Below are positions 27,379-37,135 of a stretch of 64,000 bases of DNA, piece by piece; positions within the stretch are counted from its first letter, which is position 1; the number at the start of each line of letters is the position of its first letter. Made by a program: the position numbers and the translations under genes. Source of the stretch: Salinisphaera sp. LB1 (GTDB taxonomy: Bacteria > Pseudomonadota > Gammaproteobacteria > Nevskiales > Salinisphaeraceae); contig NZ_CP029488.1 of the NCBI RefSeq assembly GCF_003177035.1, forward strand, positions 3,292,501 to 3,356,500. The letters run 5' to 3'. The notes under the pieces are model-generated. The model saw nothing but the letters and a program-made list of their open reading frames with translations, did no database searches and was not told where the DNA came from.

Positions 27379-29193
27379 TTACGGTGTTTTGGGTTTCGGC
27401 TTGGGTTTGCCCTTGTTTTTGGTCGCCGCCTTCTTCTTGGCCGACTTCTTGTGGCGCGGCTTGTCCTTGGCGCCGGCCGGTTTCGCCCGAGGGCCCGGGG
27501 CGGCGCTGCCAAAGCTGTTCTTCACCCGGCTGATCGCGAGCTGGCGATTGGCGACCCAGACGGTTTTCAGATGCGCGAAGACTTCTTCCGGCATACCCCC
27601 GGGCAGGTCGACGAGGCTGAAGTCGTCCCGGATTGCGATTCGGCCGATGTCCTTGCTGTCCACGCCGGCTTCGTTGGCGATCGCGCCCACGATGTTGCGG
27701 GGTTCGACCCCGTGTTCGCGACCGACCTCGATGCGGAAGGTTTCCATGCTCAGGGCGCCAGTCGCGGGTTGTTTCCGGCGCGCCGGCCTGTCGCCGCCGT
27801 CGTCGCTGTCGTGAAAGGCCTGTCCGGCCGATTTGGCGACGGGCGCGGCCTCCAGTGACAGCGGTTCCCCGCCCTGGGCCAGCCGGGCCAGGGCGGCTGC
27901 CAGCCGGGTCGGGTCGACGTTGTGTTCCTGGCGGTAGGTTTCGACCAGTTCCACGAACGGCTCCAGGCCACCCGCTTCGAGGGTATCGGTGATGCTCTGC
28001 TTGAAGCGTTCGACGCGCTGTGCGTTGACGTCGGCCATGGTCGGCACGTCCATCGGCTCGATGGCCTGGCGCGTGGCCCGTTCAATGTTCTTGAACAGGC
28101 GTTTCTCGCGCATGGTCACGAACAGGATCGCATCGCCCTGGCGGCCCGCGCGCCCGGTGCGGCCGATGCGATGCACGTAGGACTCGGTGTCGTGCGGGAT
28201 ATCGAAATTGATGACGTGGCTGATGCGATCCACATCCAGTCCGCGCGCCGCGACATCGGTGGCGACGATGATATCGAGCTGCTTGTTCTTGAGCTGGGTG
28301 ATCGTGCGCTCACGCTGCGCCTGGACGATATCGCCATTGAGCGCGGCACAGGCGTAGCCACGTGCCGAGATCTTCTCGGCCAGCTCGTCGGTGGCCTTCT
28401 TGGTCCGCGCGAACACCAGCATGGCGTCGAACGGTTCGGCCTCCAGCAGCCGGGTCAGCGCCTCAAGCTTGCTGATGCCGCCGCCCACGATCCAGTAGCG
28501 CTGCCGGATATTGTCGGCGGTGGTGGTGCGGGTCTTGATCGTGACTTCCTGCGGATCGCGCAAGTGTGTCTTGGCGATCCGGCGGATGGCGCTCGGCATG
28601 GTGGCCGAGAACAGCGCCACCTGCCGTTCGGGCGGCGTGTTTTCAAACACCCATTCGACATCGTCGATGAAGCCCATGCGCAGCATTTCGTCGGCTTCAT
28701 CCAGCACCAGCCATTCCAGGCTGTCCAGCCGCAGTGTGCCGCGCTTGAGATGATCGATCACGCGCCCCGGCGTGCCCACCACCACGTCCACGCCGCGCTT
28801 GAGGGCGGCCAGCTGCGGCCCGTAGCCCTGGCCGCCATAGATCGGCAGCACATGGAAGCCCGGCATGAACGAGGCATAGCGCTGGAATGCTTCGGCGACT
28901 TGAATCGCCAGCTCGCGCGTCGGTGCCAGCACCAGAGCGCGCGGCTGCTTGCCCGCCTCTTTGCCAAAGGGCAGCTTCGACAGGATCGGCAGGGCGAACG
29001 CCGCTGTCTTGCCGGTGCCGGTCTGCGCCTGGCCCAGCACATCACGCCCGGCCAGCAGGGGGCCGATCGTGGCGGCCTGAATGGGCGAAGGGGTTTCGTA
29101 ACCGACGTCGGCCAACGCCTTCATGACCGCATCGGAAAGGCCCATGGCCGAGAATGGTATGCGATCGTTTTCGGGTGTACTGGGGGAGGACAT
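27379..29193 (-). CDS. deaD: DEAD-box ATP-dependent RNA helicase, DeaD/CsdA type
   Basis: A 604-residue RNA helicase. Motifs in order: Q motif (GYETPSPIQ), AQTGTGKT at 56-63, PTRELA, VLDEADEML, SAT, ARGLD and HRIGRTGR. A DbpA-like RNA-binding domain lies at about 485-560 (FRIEVGREHGVEPRNIVGAI). The protein ends in a lysine-rich tail from about 570. This order is that of DeaD/CsdA, which acts in ribosome assembly and cold adaptation. It is convergent with the TelA gene, and no T-tract terminator was seen between them. Confidence 0.92.
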   Translation of the reverse strand: MSSPSTPENDRIPFSAMGLSDAVMKALADVGYETPSPIQAATIGPLLAGRDVLGQAQTGTGKTAAFALPILSKLPFGKEAGKQPRALVLAPTRELAIQVAEAFQRYASFMPGFHVLPIYGGQGYGPQLAALKRGVDVVVGTPGRVIDHLKRGTLRLDSLEWLVLDEADEMLRMGFIDDVEWVFENTPPERQVALFSATMPSAIRRIAKTHLRDPQEVTIKTRTTTADNIRQRYWIVGGGISKLEALTRLLEAEPFDAMLVFARTKKATDELAEKISARGYACAALNGDIVQAQRERTITQLKNKQLDIIVATDVAARGLDVDRISHVINFDIPHDTESYVHRIGRTGRAGRQGDAILFVTMREKRLFKNIERATRQAIEPMDVPTMADVNAQRVERFKQSITDTLEAGGLEPFVELVETYRQEHNVDPTRLAAALARLAQGGEPLSLEAAPVAKSAGQAFHDSDDGGDRPARRKQPATGALSMETFRIEVGREHGVEPRNIVGAIANEAGVDSKDIGRIAIRDDFSLVDLPGGMPEEVFAHLKTVWVANRQLAISRVKNSFGSAAPGPRAKPAGAKDKPRHKKSAKKKAATKNKGKPKPKPKTP

Positions 29194-29932
29194 TCAAAGC
29201 CTGCAGACTCGGGCGCCGTGTTGCGCCGGGAAACCGCCGCGCCAGCTCGGCGCGGAAGCGTCTAGTTTAACGGCTCTGGCGCCGCTGCGTGTGCAATGTT
29301 CGTACGCACGCGATGTCGCCGCGGCCCTGCAAGCGTCGCCCGGCGGCTTGGCCCGGGATCGCAGTTGAGACGGGCCGACGCGTGCCCGGTGGTGCCACGC
29401 CGCGGCCCCGTTCACCGGCGACGGGCCGATACTGCCCACCTTCGTCGCGCGCACGGCGTTGTGCGCAGGCCCGGCGCGAAGCTGTGGTGGCCCACCGCGT
29501 TTGTCACCATCCGTAACGGCGTGGCCCGCTGGCATCCGGCGGAATCGGACATTGACGCCAGCGCGCGCGTCTGTCGTGCTGAGACCAGTCTGGACAGCGC
29601 CAAACCGGCGGGGCGCCATACGGTCTGTGTCGACAGCGTGGCCTCGGCGACCGGTCCGCGCGGACGCTTCGATCTGCCCTGCGATCACCCCTTCCGGTCG
29701 AGGGGACGTTGTATCATTCTCGGCGTGTTGGTCGTCGCCGGCCGGTCCCCGGTCGGCGGCCGGCCGAACGCCGACCCGGGACCAATGAACCCGGCGGGCC
29801 GGCCCCGGCCCGCGTCCATTGCGTGCCGAGATCGCCTGAAAATAGAAGGGCGAGGTAAGGTCTTGTATTGTCGGCCTGCAGCGGGATGGCAAGGGGCCGC
29901 GTTCTGTTGTTTGCGATTTCGGGGTAACGACA
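29194..29932. other. Long gene-free stretch
   Basis: 739 bases between the divergent helicase and cyclase genes. Open frames exist on both strands, but none has a ribosome-binding site, family likeness or sensible composition (they are R/P/G-rich, as expected by chance at this G+C). The ribosome-binding site GGGGT for the cyclase is at about 29921. Confidence 0.4.
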
Positions 29933-31057
29933 ATGCCGAGGTATGTTGCGAGTGGACGTTACCTCCATACCGCGGTTACGACCCTGCTTTCGCTGGCCCT
30001 GTTTGCTTCGGCCAGTGCCACGCTGATGAACGTGCTCAGTGCCCCGCATCGCCCGCTGGACATGATCGTCCCGCCGGTGATGTTTGTGTTGTTCGCCGGG
30101 CTGCTTATCGCATTGCTCCGGCGTCCGCGGTGGTTGTTGGCCATCGCCCGAATCGCGCTGCTCGCTTCGAGTGCGGCATTGATCGTGCCGACGTGGTTTT
30201 ACACCACCCAGGCGATCGTGACCCCCGGGCTCCAACTGGTCACGACGTTGCCGCCGATATCGGCGCTTTTGCTGGTGCTGATCGTCATGGTGATGATCTT
30301 CTTCCCGGGGCGGCAGGCGCTCGGCATGGCTTTGCTTGCCTGGATACTGGTCGGGGTGCCGGTTCTGCTGTATCTGTTCGGCCATCCCGCTGAGATGTGG
30401 ACGCCCCGCGGTAGGGCGCTGGTGATGACCTATGGTCCGGTGGCCGTCATGCTCGTGGTCCTGTTACCGATTCTGCGCGGCATGAGCGGAACGATAGAAC
30501 GCCTCGTCTCCGACCGCGTATGGATGGAGGCGCTGATCAACCAGGACCCCTTGACCGGCATCCACAACCGGCGCGTGGGCGAGCAGGTGCTGCGCGACTG
30601 TCTTGTCGAGCAGGTTGGGGCCGGTTTGATCATGTTCGACCTGGATCGGTTCAAGGCAATCAACGATACCTACGGCCATACCATCGGCGATCAGGTTCTG
30701 ACCGTCGTCGCGGCCCGGTGCAAACAATTGTTGCGGGCCGACGCCTGTGTCTCGCGCTGGGGCGGCGAGGAATTCCTGGTCGTTATCCCGGGTGCGGATA
30801 TCACTGGCGTATGCCGTCTGGCGGAACGCCTGCGCGGGGCGATCGCCAACGCCCCGATCGGTCCCGTGTCGCGGGTGACCGCGTCTTTCGGCGTCACCAT
30901 GCTGGCCGCCGGCGACACGCTGGCCAGTGCGCTGGAACGCGCCGATCGGCGGCTATACGAAAGCAAACAGCGCGGCCGTAATTGCGTGGTGTCTACGGCG
31001 GCGCTATCGGCGGGCGGGCAACCCACGCCGGTGACACCCCTGGATGGCGTGGGATAG
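29933..31057 (+). CDS. Membrane diguanylate cyclase (GGEEF)
   Basis: A 374-residue inner-membrane protein. About six hydrophobic helices fill residues 12-185, followed by a GGDEF domain (about 205-355). The active site is RWGGEEF, intact. The position of the inhibitory I-site reads RADA instead of RxxD, so product inhibition through that site is probably absent. No periplasmic sensor domain of note is present. It is monocistronic as far as can be seen. Confidence 0.88.
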   Translation: MPRYVASGRYLHTAVTTLLSLALFASASATLMNVLSAPHRPLDMIVPPVMFVLFAGLLIALLRRPRWLLAIARIALLASSAALIVPTWFYTTQAIVTPGLQLVTTLPPISALLLVLIVMVMIFFPGRQALGMALLAWILVGVPVLLYLFGHPAEMWTPRGRALVMTYGPVAVMLVVLLPILRGMSGTIERLVSDRVWMEALINQDPLTGIHNRRVGEQVLRDCLVEQVGAGLIMFDLDRFKAINDTYGHTIGDQVLTVVAARCKQLLRADACVSRWGGEEFLVVIPGADITGVCRLAERLRGAIANAPIGPVSRVTASFGVTMLAAGDTLASALERADRRLYESKQRGRNCVVSTAALSAGGQPTPVTPLDGVG

Positions 31058-31276
31058 ATCCGACGGCGATTGAGTACGCCGCAGGCGGTCGAGTCGGGTA
31101 ATTCGCACCCACGGGGCCCGCGTGTCTGCCCATTTGCGGCACAAGACAACGCGCCGGAAATCGCCGCCTGCCTTGAAAAACCGATCGTTTAACGGCACCT
31201 AGATACGGAACGCATTGGCGTGCGGTCGATTATGGTCGACCCGCTTCGCGCCCAATCCAAAATTCTGGAGTCCTGT

Positions 31277-32653
31277 ATGACGGCCACCGTCAAGAGCATC
31301 AATCCGGCCAATGGCCAGACCATCCGTGAATTCGACACGATCACGGACGAACAATTACAGCAGAAGATCGAGCAGACCCATGAGGCGTTTCTCGACTGGA
31401 AACAGCGTTCGTTCGACGAGCGCGGTGCCATCGTCCGCAAGATTGGCGAACTGCTCGTCTCGCAAACGGATCGATTGTCGCGTCTGATGACCGACGAAAT
31501 GGGCAAGCCCATCAGTCAGGCGCCGGGCGAGCTTGAACTCTGCAAGGGCATCTGTGACTACAGTGCCGACCATGCCGCCCAGGTGCTGGCCGACGAGCCG
31601 CGCGATCTGCCCGGCGGCCGCGCAGTGGTCACGCATCAGCCGATCGGCGTCATTTTCGGCATCCAGCCCTGGAACTTTCCGTTCTATCAGGTGATTCGCT
31701 ATACCATCGCCAATCTGATGGCCGGCAATACCGTGTTGCTCAAGCACGCGCCCAACGTCTGGGGCTGCGCCGAGGCGCTCGAGCAGATCTGCCGCGAGGC
31801 CGGCCTGCCCGAGAACGTGTTCAACGTGCTCTATATTCACGATGAACAGGCCAGCCAGGTCACCAAGCATCCGCTTGTGCGTGGTGTCACCTTCACCGGC
31901 AGTGCAGCGACCGGCCGCAAGATCGCCGCCGATGCCAGTCAGCATCTCAAGAAGACAGTGCTGGAACTGGGCAGTAACGACGCCTTTCTCGTGCTCGAGG
32001 ATGCCGATATCGACAAGGCTGTGGATGCCTGTGTTACCGGCCGGATCAACAACAACGGCCAGACCTGCGTGGCGGCCAAGCGCTTTGTGGTGGTCGATGC
32101 GGTGTACGAGAAGTTCCGCGATGCTTACGTCGAAAAGATGAAGCAGGTGGAATTCGGCGATCCGGCCGACGAAAACACCCAGCTCGGCCCGCTCGCGCGC
32201 GAAGACCTGCGCGACAAGCTGCACGAACAGGTCAAGGAATCGGTCGCCAATGGCGCGACCTGTACCCTCGGCGGCGAAGTGCCGGATGTTGAAGGTTTCT
32301 TCTATCCGGTCACCGTGCTGGAAAACGTCAAACCCGGCATGCCGGCCTACGATGGTGAGTTGTTCGGCCCGGCCGCCTCGCTCATCCGGGCGAAGGACGA
32401 AGCCGATGCCATTCGTATTGCCAACGACTCGGTCTACGGCCTGGGCGGCGGCATCTTTTCGGAAGACGAAAAGCGTGCCGAGCGTCTGGCGCGGGACCAT
32501 TTCGATACCGGCATGGTCAGCATCAACGGCTACTACATCGCCCAACCCAACCTACCGTTTGGTGGTGTCAAGGACAGTGGCTACGGCCGCGAACACGGTG
32601 GCTTCGGCATGCGCGAATTCGTCAACAGCAAGTCGCTCATGATCGCGCAGTAG
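31277..32653 (+). CDS. sad: NAD-dependent succinate-semialdehyde dehydrogenase (Sad/YneI-like)
   Basis: 458 residues of the aldehyde dehydrogenase superfamily. IFGIQPWNFPFYQVIR, LLKHAPNVWGCAE and GQTCVAAKRF (catalytic cysteine) follow E. coli Sad, including the LKHAPN-GCA stretch special to that group. The conserved glutamate is in LELGSND. It would oxidise succinate semialdehyde or a similar aldehyde to the acid. GGAG lies seven bases before the ATG at 31277. A strong terminator follows at 32705. Confidence 0.85.
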   Translation: MTATVKSINPANGQTIREFDTITDEQLQQKIEQTHEAFLDWKQRSFDERGAIVRKIGELLVSQTDRLSRLMTDEMGKPISQAPGELELCKGICDYSADHAAQVLADEPRDLPGGRAVVTHQPIGVIFGIQPWNFPFYQVIRYTIANLMAGNTVLLKHAPNVWGCAEALEQICREAGLPENVFNVLYIHDEQASQVTKHPLVRGVTFTGSAATGRKIAADASQHLKKTVLELGSNDAFLVLEDADIDKAVDACVTGRINNNGQTCVAAKRFVVVDAVYEKFRDAYVEKMKQVEFGDPADENTQLGPLAREDLRDKLHEQVKESVANGATCTLGGEVPDVEGFFYPVTVLENVKPGMPAYDGELFGPAASLIRAKDEADAIRIANDSVYGLGGGIFSEDEKRAERLARDHFDTGMVSINGYYIAQPNLPFGGVKDSGYGREHGGFGMREFVNSKSLMIAQ

Positions 32654-32704
32654 TCGACGGTCCCATCAACTTCCTGTTCGAACCGTCCGGTCGGACAGGG
32701 ATCC

Positions 32705-32732
32705 AAAGCCCCCGGTTTGGGCCGGGGGCTTT
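32705..32732 (+). terminator. Intrinsic terminator after the aldehyde dehydrogenase gene
   Basis: An 11-bp perfect stem, AAAGCCCCCGG and CCGGGGGCTTT, with a 6-base loop, followed by TTCTTG. It sits 52 bases after the stop codon. The A/T ends make it usable in both directions. Confidence 0.88.
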
Positions 32733-33184
32733 CTTGTGTGTGGCGAGTTCGTTTCGAGTTCAGCGCAGCTCGGGTTTTCGAGGTGTCTGTTGTTTCCGGC
32801 GCGCAACGATCCGGCGATCGAGTCTGGCGTATCGGCACCTGGGCGAGCGCGCGTGGCGGTATTGCTTCGAGGCCGACAGGCTTCGATAAAAGGTGCCACG
32901 GCCATCTGTAAAGTTCGGTCATATCGCGCCGATATATGACAACGGCGTGACGATTCAAGTCCCGACCTGGACCAGTCTCGATCTTTCCAGAGCGAGTGCC
33001 TCCAGGATCTCTGTCGTCGTTTCGTGCGAAGTCGAATCGCGGTGCTGACTTCGGCGAAAAGACAGTGCGGGTGTATTGATCACCCGCTGCACGAATCTGA
33101 CGGTTGCCCCTTTTCGCTATCGGGAATGCGTGGAAAAGTGACGGTGCCATCGCCCCGTTGATCACAGCGTTATGAGGGACGCTC
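32733..33184. other. Intergenic stretch, nothing recognised
   Basis: No gene or repeat is supported. GAGGGAC just before 33185 is the ribosome-binding site of the EAL-HDOD gene. Confidence 0.4.
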
Positions 33185-34420
33185 ATGGCCACGACAGAAT
33201 TGGAAATTCTCTTTGCGCGTCAGCCGATCTACGATCGTTCGCTAAGCGTTGCCGGTTTCGAACTGTTGTTTCGTGAACCTCGTACGCCATCCGATACCGT
33301 GCCGAGTGAGTTCGATGGCAACGTCGCGACCAGCCGCGTGCTGCTCAACGCCTTCATGGAAAGCGATATAGAAGAGATCTGCAACCACACATCGGCATTC
33401 GTGAATTTCACCGGCGATACATTGCTCGGCGAGATCCCGTTTTCGCCCGCGCGGCTGGTGATCGAAGTGCTAGAGGATGTGGCAGCGACGCCAGCAGTGA
33501 CGCGGGCGCTGACGCAGTTGAAGCAGCAGGGTTATCGCATCGCACTGGATGATTACGACGCGCAGGGGACGGATCATCCGTTGTTGCCCTACGCCGATAT
33601 CGTGAAGCTCGAATACCCCAGTTTTTCGGAAAGCGAACTGAATCGGACGGTGGAGATGCTGCGGGCCGCCAGGCCCGGTCTCACCGTGCTGGCCGAGAAG
33701 ATCGAGGTGCCGCAGGACTACAGGGTAGCTTGCGGAGCCGGATGCGACCTCTTCCAGGGCTATTTCCTCGCCCGGCCTGAATTGGTGTATGGCAGGTCCA
33801 TACCGGTCAGCCGACTGCATGTGATCCAGCTACTCGCGGCATTGAACGATCCCGACGCCAGTTTCGACCAAACGACAGCCGTCATTCGCAACGATGCCTA
33901 CTTGAGCCTGCGGCTACTGAAATTGGCCAACTCGGCACTCTATCGGCGGCTGTCGGAGATCACCTCCCTGAATGCGGCCGTCATGGCTCTGGGCCTGGGG
34001 CGTATTCGGTCGCTGGCCAGCCTGCTGGCGCTATCGCGGCTGCAGGACAAGCCGCATGCCCTGCATCAGCTCGCGGCCACGCGCGGGCTGATCTGTCAGT
34101 TGCTGTGCGCGCGGCTGCCCGAGGGCCCGGAAACGGGATTCACGGTCGGGCTTTTCTCTTGTCTGGATGCGCTGCTGGATCATCCGCTGGCGGAAATCCT
34201 CGAGCCGGTGCCCCTGAGTTCGAGGATCACGGCGGCCTTGCTACGATACGAGGGCGCGCTCGGGCTCATCCTGCATACCGTCATCCGGCATGAGCAGGAC
34301 GACTTCGATGCAATCCGCTGGGACGAACTCGCCGAATGGGGTATCGGCCCGGCCGAGCTGATGGAGGCATTCAGGCGAGGCACCGTTCTGGCCGGCGAGC
34401 AATCGTCGGCGATCATGTGA
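33185..34420 (+). CDS. EAL-HDOD signalling protein (YuxH family)
   Basis: 411 residues: a degenerate EAL domain (about 1-195) followed by an HDOD domain (about 200-395). The catalytic EALxR motif reads ELLFR (GFELLFR), and the DDFG loop is LDDYDAQG, so c-di-GMP hydrolysis is unlikely. Such proteins act in signalling, e.g. regulating motility or c-di-GMP responses in Vibrio and Pseudomonas. It has a good ribosome-binding site (GAGGGAC) and stands alone between two non-coding stretches. Confidence 0.85.
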   Translation: MATTELEILFARQPIYDRSLSVAGFELLFREPRTPSDTVPSEFDGNVATSRVLLNAFMESDIEEICNHTSAFVNFTGDTLLGEIPFSPARLVIEVLEDVAATPAVTRALTQLKQQGYRIALDDYDAQGTDHPLLPYADIVKLEYPSFSESELNRTVEMLRAARPGLTVLAEKIEVPQDYRVACGAGCDLFQGYFLARPELVYGRSIPVSRLHVIQLLAALNDPDASFDQTTAVIRNDAYLSLRLLKLANSALYRRLSEITSLNAAVMALGLGRIRSLASLLALSRLQDKPHALHQLAATRGLICQLLCARLPEGPETGFTVGLFSCLDALLDHPLAEILEPVPLSSRITAALLRYEGALGLILHTVIRHEQDDFDAIRWDELAEWGIGPAELMEAFRRGTVLAGEQSSAIM

Positions 34421-34963
34421 GCTGCCGACCGAACTGCTTATACGAAACCATGAAGCGAGCGTGGGTGTGTAGCGGCCGGCGCATCAGCGGTGACAGGGGC
34501 GCGAGCCGTGCGATCATGGCCTGGACGCAAGCGGACCCGATGATTTTGTCGCGATCCATTCATCCGGCACATCCGCGCTCATCAAACACGGTGACGCGCC
34601 AATGGCGGGCCCGAACGCCTTGGGTGCCCGTTTACCCGCCGCAGGGACGGTCTCCATCCGGCGGGAATCGCCCCAAGGCCGCGGTCCAGTCAGTGGCCCC
34701 GGCTTGTTGCGACCGGCATTTGCTCTGGCTTGGCAAATCGATTTGCACCAAATCGACCACAACCGAATCCAATTCGCCTATAGTTATCTCAAGCCCGCTT
34801 TCTGCCAGGCGTGCCGTTGGGGGAGGTTAATTCGGTTCCTTGCCGTCCGGCCTCGATATGAGGGTCGGCGCAGGCCTGCGTGTCGTCTCGGGTACGTGCC
34901 CGGATATCCGACAGGCCATTCGGTCCGGGTTAACTCGAACGAGATCAATCGAGGAGAACAACA
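34421..34963. other. Intergenic stretch upstream of the Liv-type operon
   Basis: 543 bases with no convincing gene. It should carry the operon promoter. GAGGAG at about 34951 is the ribosome-binding site of the binding-protein gene. Confidence 0.4.
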
Positions 34964-36184
34964 ATGCGCAAATCATTAATGGCGGCACTGCTGGTGGCCA
35001 GTGCCGTGCTGCCCGCCGCGGGTCTTGCCCAAGCCAAGACCCTGACCATCGGCTTTACCTCGTCGGAGACGGGCAAGCTTAACGCCGACGCCACCCCGCA
35101 GCTGCGCGGCTTCGAGATGTGGCGCGATCAGGTCAATGCCAATGGCGGCATCAAGGCCGGCGGCACGGACTACAAGATCAAGCTCAAGTACTACGATGAC
35201 CAGTCGAAAGCCGGCCGCGTGCAGCAGCTGTATAGCCGGTTGATCCTGCAGGATAATGCCGACTTTCTATTCAGCCCGTATTCCTCGGGCCTGACCTCCA
35301 CCGCGGCCGTGGTTTCCGAGCAGTTCGGCAAGATCATGCTGACCACCGGGGCCGCCGAGGGCAAGACGTACAAGCTCGGCAACAAGTATCTCTTCCAGAT
35401 GTATACGCCTGCCGCGCAATACCTCAAGAGTGCGCTGGAGGTGGTCAAGGCGAACAACCCGAAGGCGAAGATCGCGCTGGTCTACTCCAACGACGGTTTC
35501 TCGCAGGGGGCAGCCGCCGGCGCGGCGGATGCGGCGAAGTCGATGGGGCTGAATATCGTACTCAACCAGTCCTATTCGCCCGACACCACGGACTTCGGCC
35601 CGATCATCAACAAGATCGTGTCCTCCGGCGCCAATGTGCTGATTGGCGGTGGGCACTATGCCGACGGCAGTACGCTGGCTCGCCAGCTCTACGACAAGAA
35701 AGCCAATCTGGAGTTCATTTCCCTGCTGGTGGCGCCGGATATCCCCAAGTTCGCATCGCTGGGCGAAGCGGCCGAGGGCGTGACCGTGCCGTCGCAGTGG
35801 GAACCCAGCGTGGCCTATAAGCCGGACTTCGGGCCGACCGCGTCGCAGTTCACCACGATGTTCCAGAACAAATACCACACCACGCCCGGCTATCATGCCG
35901 CCGGCGGCTACGCGGCGGGTCTGGTGCTGCAGCATGCCATCGAGCAGGCGGGTTCGATCAAGACCGCCGCGGTCGCCAAGACGCTGAACGCGATGGACGC
36001 GACCACGTTCTACGGCCATATTCGCTTTGCCACCAAGGCCGACGAGCACGGGCTGCAGATCGGCCACGATATGGTGCTGGCACAGTGGCAGCAGGGCAGT
36101 GACGGCAAACTCGAAAGCAAGGTGGTCTGGCCGAAGTCGGCCAGCAATGCCGCGATCGTGTATCCGCTGAAGAAATCGCACTAA
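34964..36184 (+). CDS. Branched-chain amino acid-type ABC substrate-binding protein
   Basis: A 406-residue periplasmic protein with a signal peptide (1-24, ending AGLAQA). The Leu/Ile/Val-binding fold is seen in TIGFTSSETGKLNADATPQL, the YYDDQSK strand and the ALVYSNDGFSQG hinge. It is first in a five-gene ABC operon. The downstream acyl-CoA genes hint at a carboxylate or amide ligand instead of leucine. The ligand is not determinable from sequence. Confidence 0.88.
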   Translation: MRKSLMAALLVASAVLPAAGLAQAKTLTIGFTSSETGKLNADATPQLRGFEMWRDQVNANGGIKAGGTDYKIKLKYYDDQSKAGRVQQLYSRLILQDNADFLFSPYSSGLTSTAAVVSEQFGKIMLTTGAAEGKTYKLGNKYLFQMYTPAAQYLKSALEVVKANNPKAKIALVYSNDGFSQGAAAGAADAAKSMGLNIVLNQSYSPDTTDFGPIINKIVSSGANVLIGGGHYADGSTLARQLYDKKANLEFISLLVAPDIPKFASLGEAAEGVTVPSQWEPSVAYKPDFGPTASQFTTMFQNKYHTTPGYHAAGGYAAGLVLQHAIEQAGSIKTAAVAKTLNAMDATTFYGHIRFATKADEHGLQIGHDMVLAQWQQGSDGKLESKVVWPKSASNAAIVYPLKKSH

Positions 36185-36259
36185 ATCCGGGTCCGGATCC
36201 GGGTCGGGGCCAGCGCTGGCCCTGACCCGGTGGCGTCATCCACGGCAGGGGCCGTCTCA

Positions 36260-37135
36260 ATGTTCTATGACTTGATCGCTTCGTTGGTCAACGGAGTGCT
36301 CGTGGGCGCGATCTATGGGCTCGCGGCCATCGGGCTCACGCTTATTTTCGGCGTGATGAACGTGATCAACCTGATGCACGGGGCCACGATCGCCCTGGGC
36401 ATGTTCGCGCTGTATTTTCTGGTAACAGCGGCCGGACTCAATCCTTATTTGTCCATTCCTGTAGTGCTCGCCGGTGGATTCGTGTTCGGGGTGGGGGTGT
36501 ACTGGATTGCGGTTCACCGGGTGATTGGTGGTTCCGACCTGATGACCCTGCTGGCCACATTTGCCGTAAACATGATCATCATCGGTATCGGCACCGCGGT
36601 CTGGAGCACCAGCCCGTACAACGTGGACGTGAGCGTGCCGCAGCTGACGGCGAGCCTGCATGGCTATACCATTCCCGGTACCCAGCTGGTGGCGGCGGCA
36701 CTGGCCGTGATCCTCGCCGGCCTGCTGTACGCATTTCTTTATTACACCCGGCTGGGCAAGGCCATCCGCGCGGTGGCCAATAACCGTCAGGCTGCCGAGC
36801 TGATGGGCATCAATACCCAGTGGGTGCTGGCTATATCCTTCGGGATCGGTATTGCGGTGGCCGCGGCGGCCGGGCTGCTGATCGCCACGCTGTTTCCGTT
36901 CACCATCCTGTCGGGCGCAAATTACGAGCTCAAGAGCTTCGTGGTGGTCGTGCTCGGCGGTTTGGGCGATCCCGCCGGCGCGTTGCTGGGCGGCATCCTG
37001 CTCGGTTTGATCGAGGGCGTCAGCGCGCCGTTTGTGGATGTCAGCTGGACCCCGGTGATCGAGTTCACGCTGTTCGTTCTTATTCTGGTGCTCTTCCCGA
37101 AGGGCCTGCTGCGTTTCGGGCGGGGTAAGCGATGA
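36260..37135 (+). CDS. LivH-type ABC permease
   Basis: 291 residues with about 8 membrane segments. GVLVGAIYGLAAIGLTLIFGV at the start, GLGKAIRAVANN-like coupling loop (LGKAIRAVANNRQAAELMG) and LGDPAGALLGGILLG are LivH features. The ATG at 36260 begins the first helix, with AGGGG nine bases upstream. The stop overlaps the next start (ATGA), so the operon is coupled. Confidence 0.9.
   Translation: MFYDLIASLVNGVLVGAIYGLAAIGLTLIFGVMNVINLMHGATIALGMFALYFLVTAAGLNPYLSIPVVLAGGFVFGVGVYWIAVHRVIGGSDLMTLLATFAVNMIIIGIGTAVWSTSPYNVDVSVPQLTASLHGYTIPGTQLVAAALAVILAGLLYAFLYYTRLGKAIRAVANNRQAAELMGINTQWVLAISFGIGIAVAAAAGLLIATLFPFTILSGANYELKSFVVVVLGGLGDPAGALLGGILLGLIEGVSAPFVDVSWTPVIEFTLFVLILVLFPKGLLRFGRGKR

Noticed and set aside
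27922-29265. A 447-codon open frame antisense to the DEAD-box helicase
   Set aside because: All helicase motifs are on the other strand; the antisense product is low-complexity H/A/R/Q.
31355-32545. A 396-codon open frame antisense to the aldehyde dehydrogenase
   Set aside because: No start signal or motif; explained by high G+C codon bias of the real gene.
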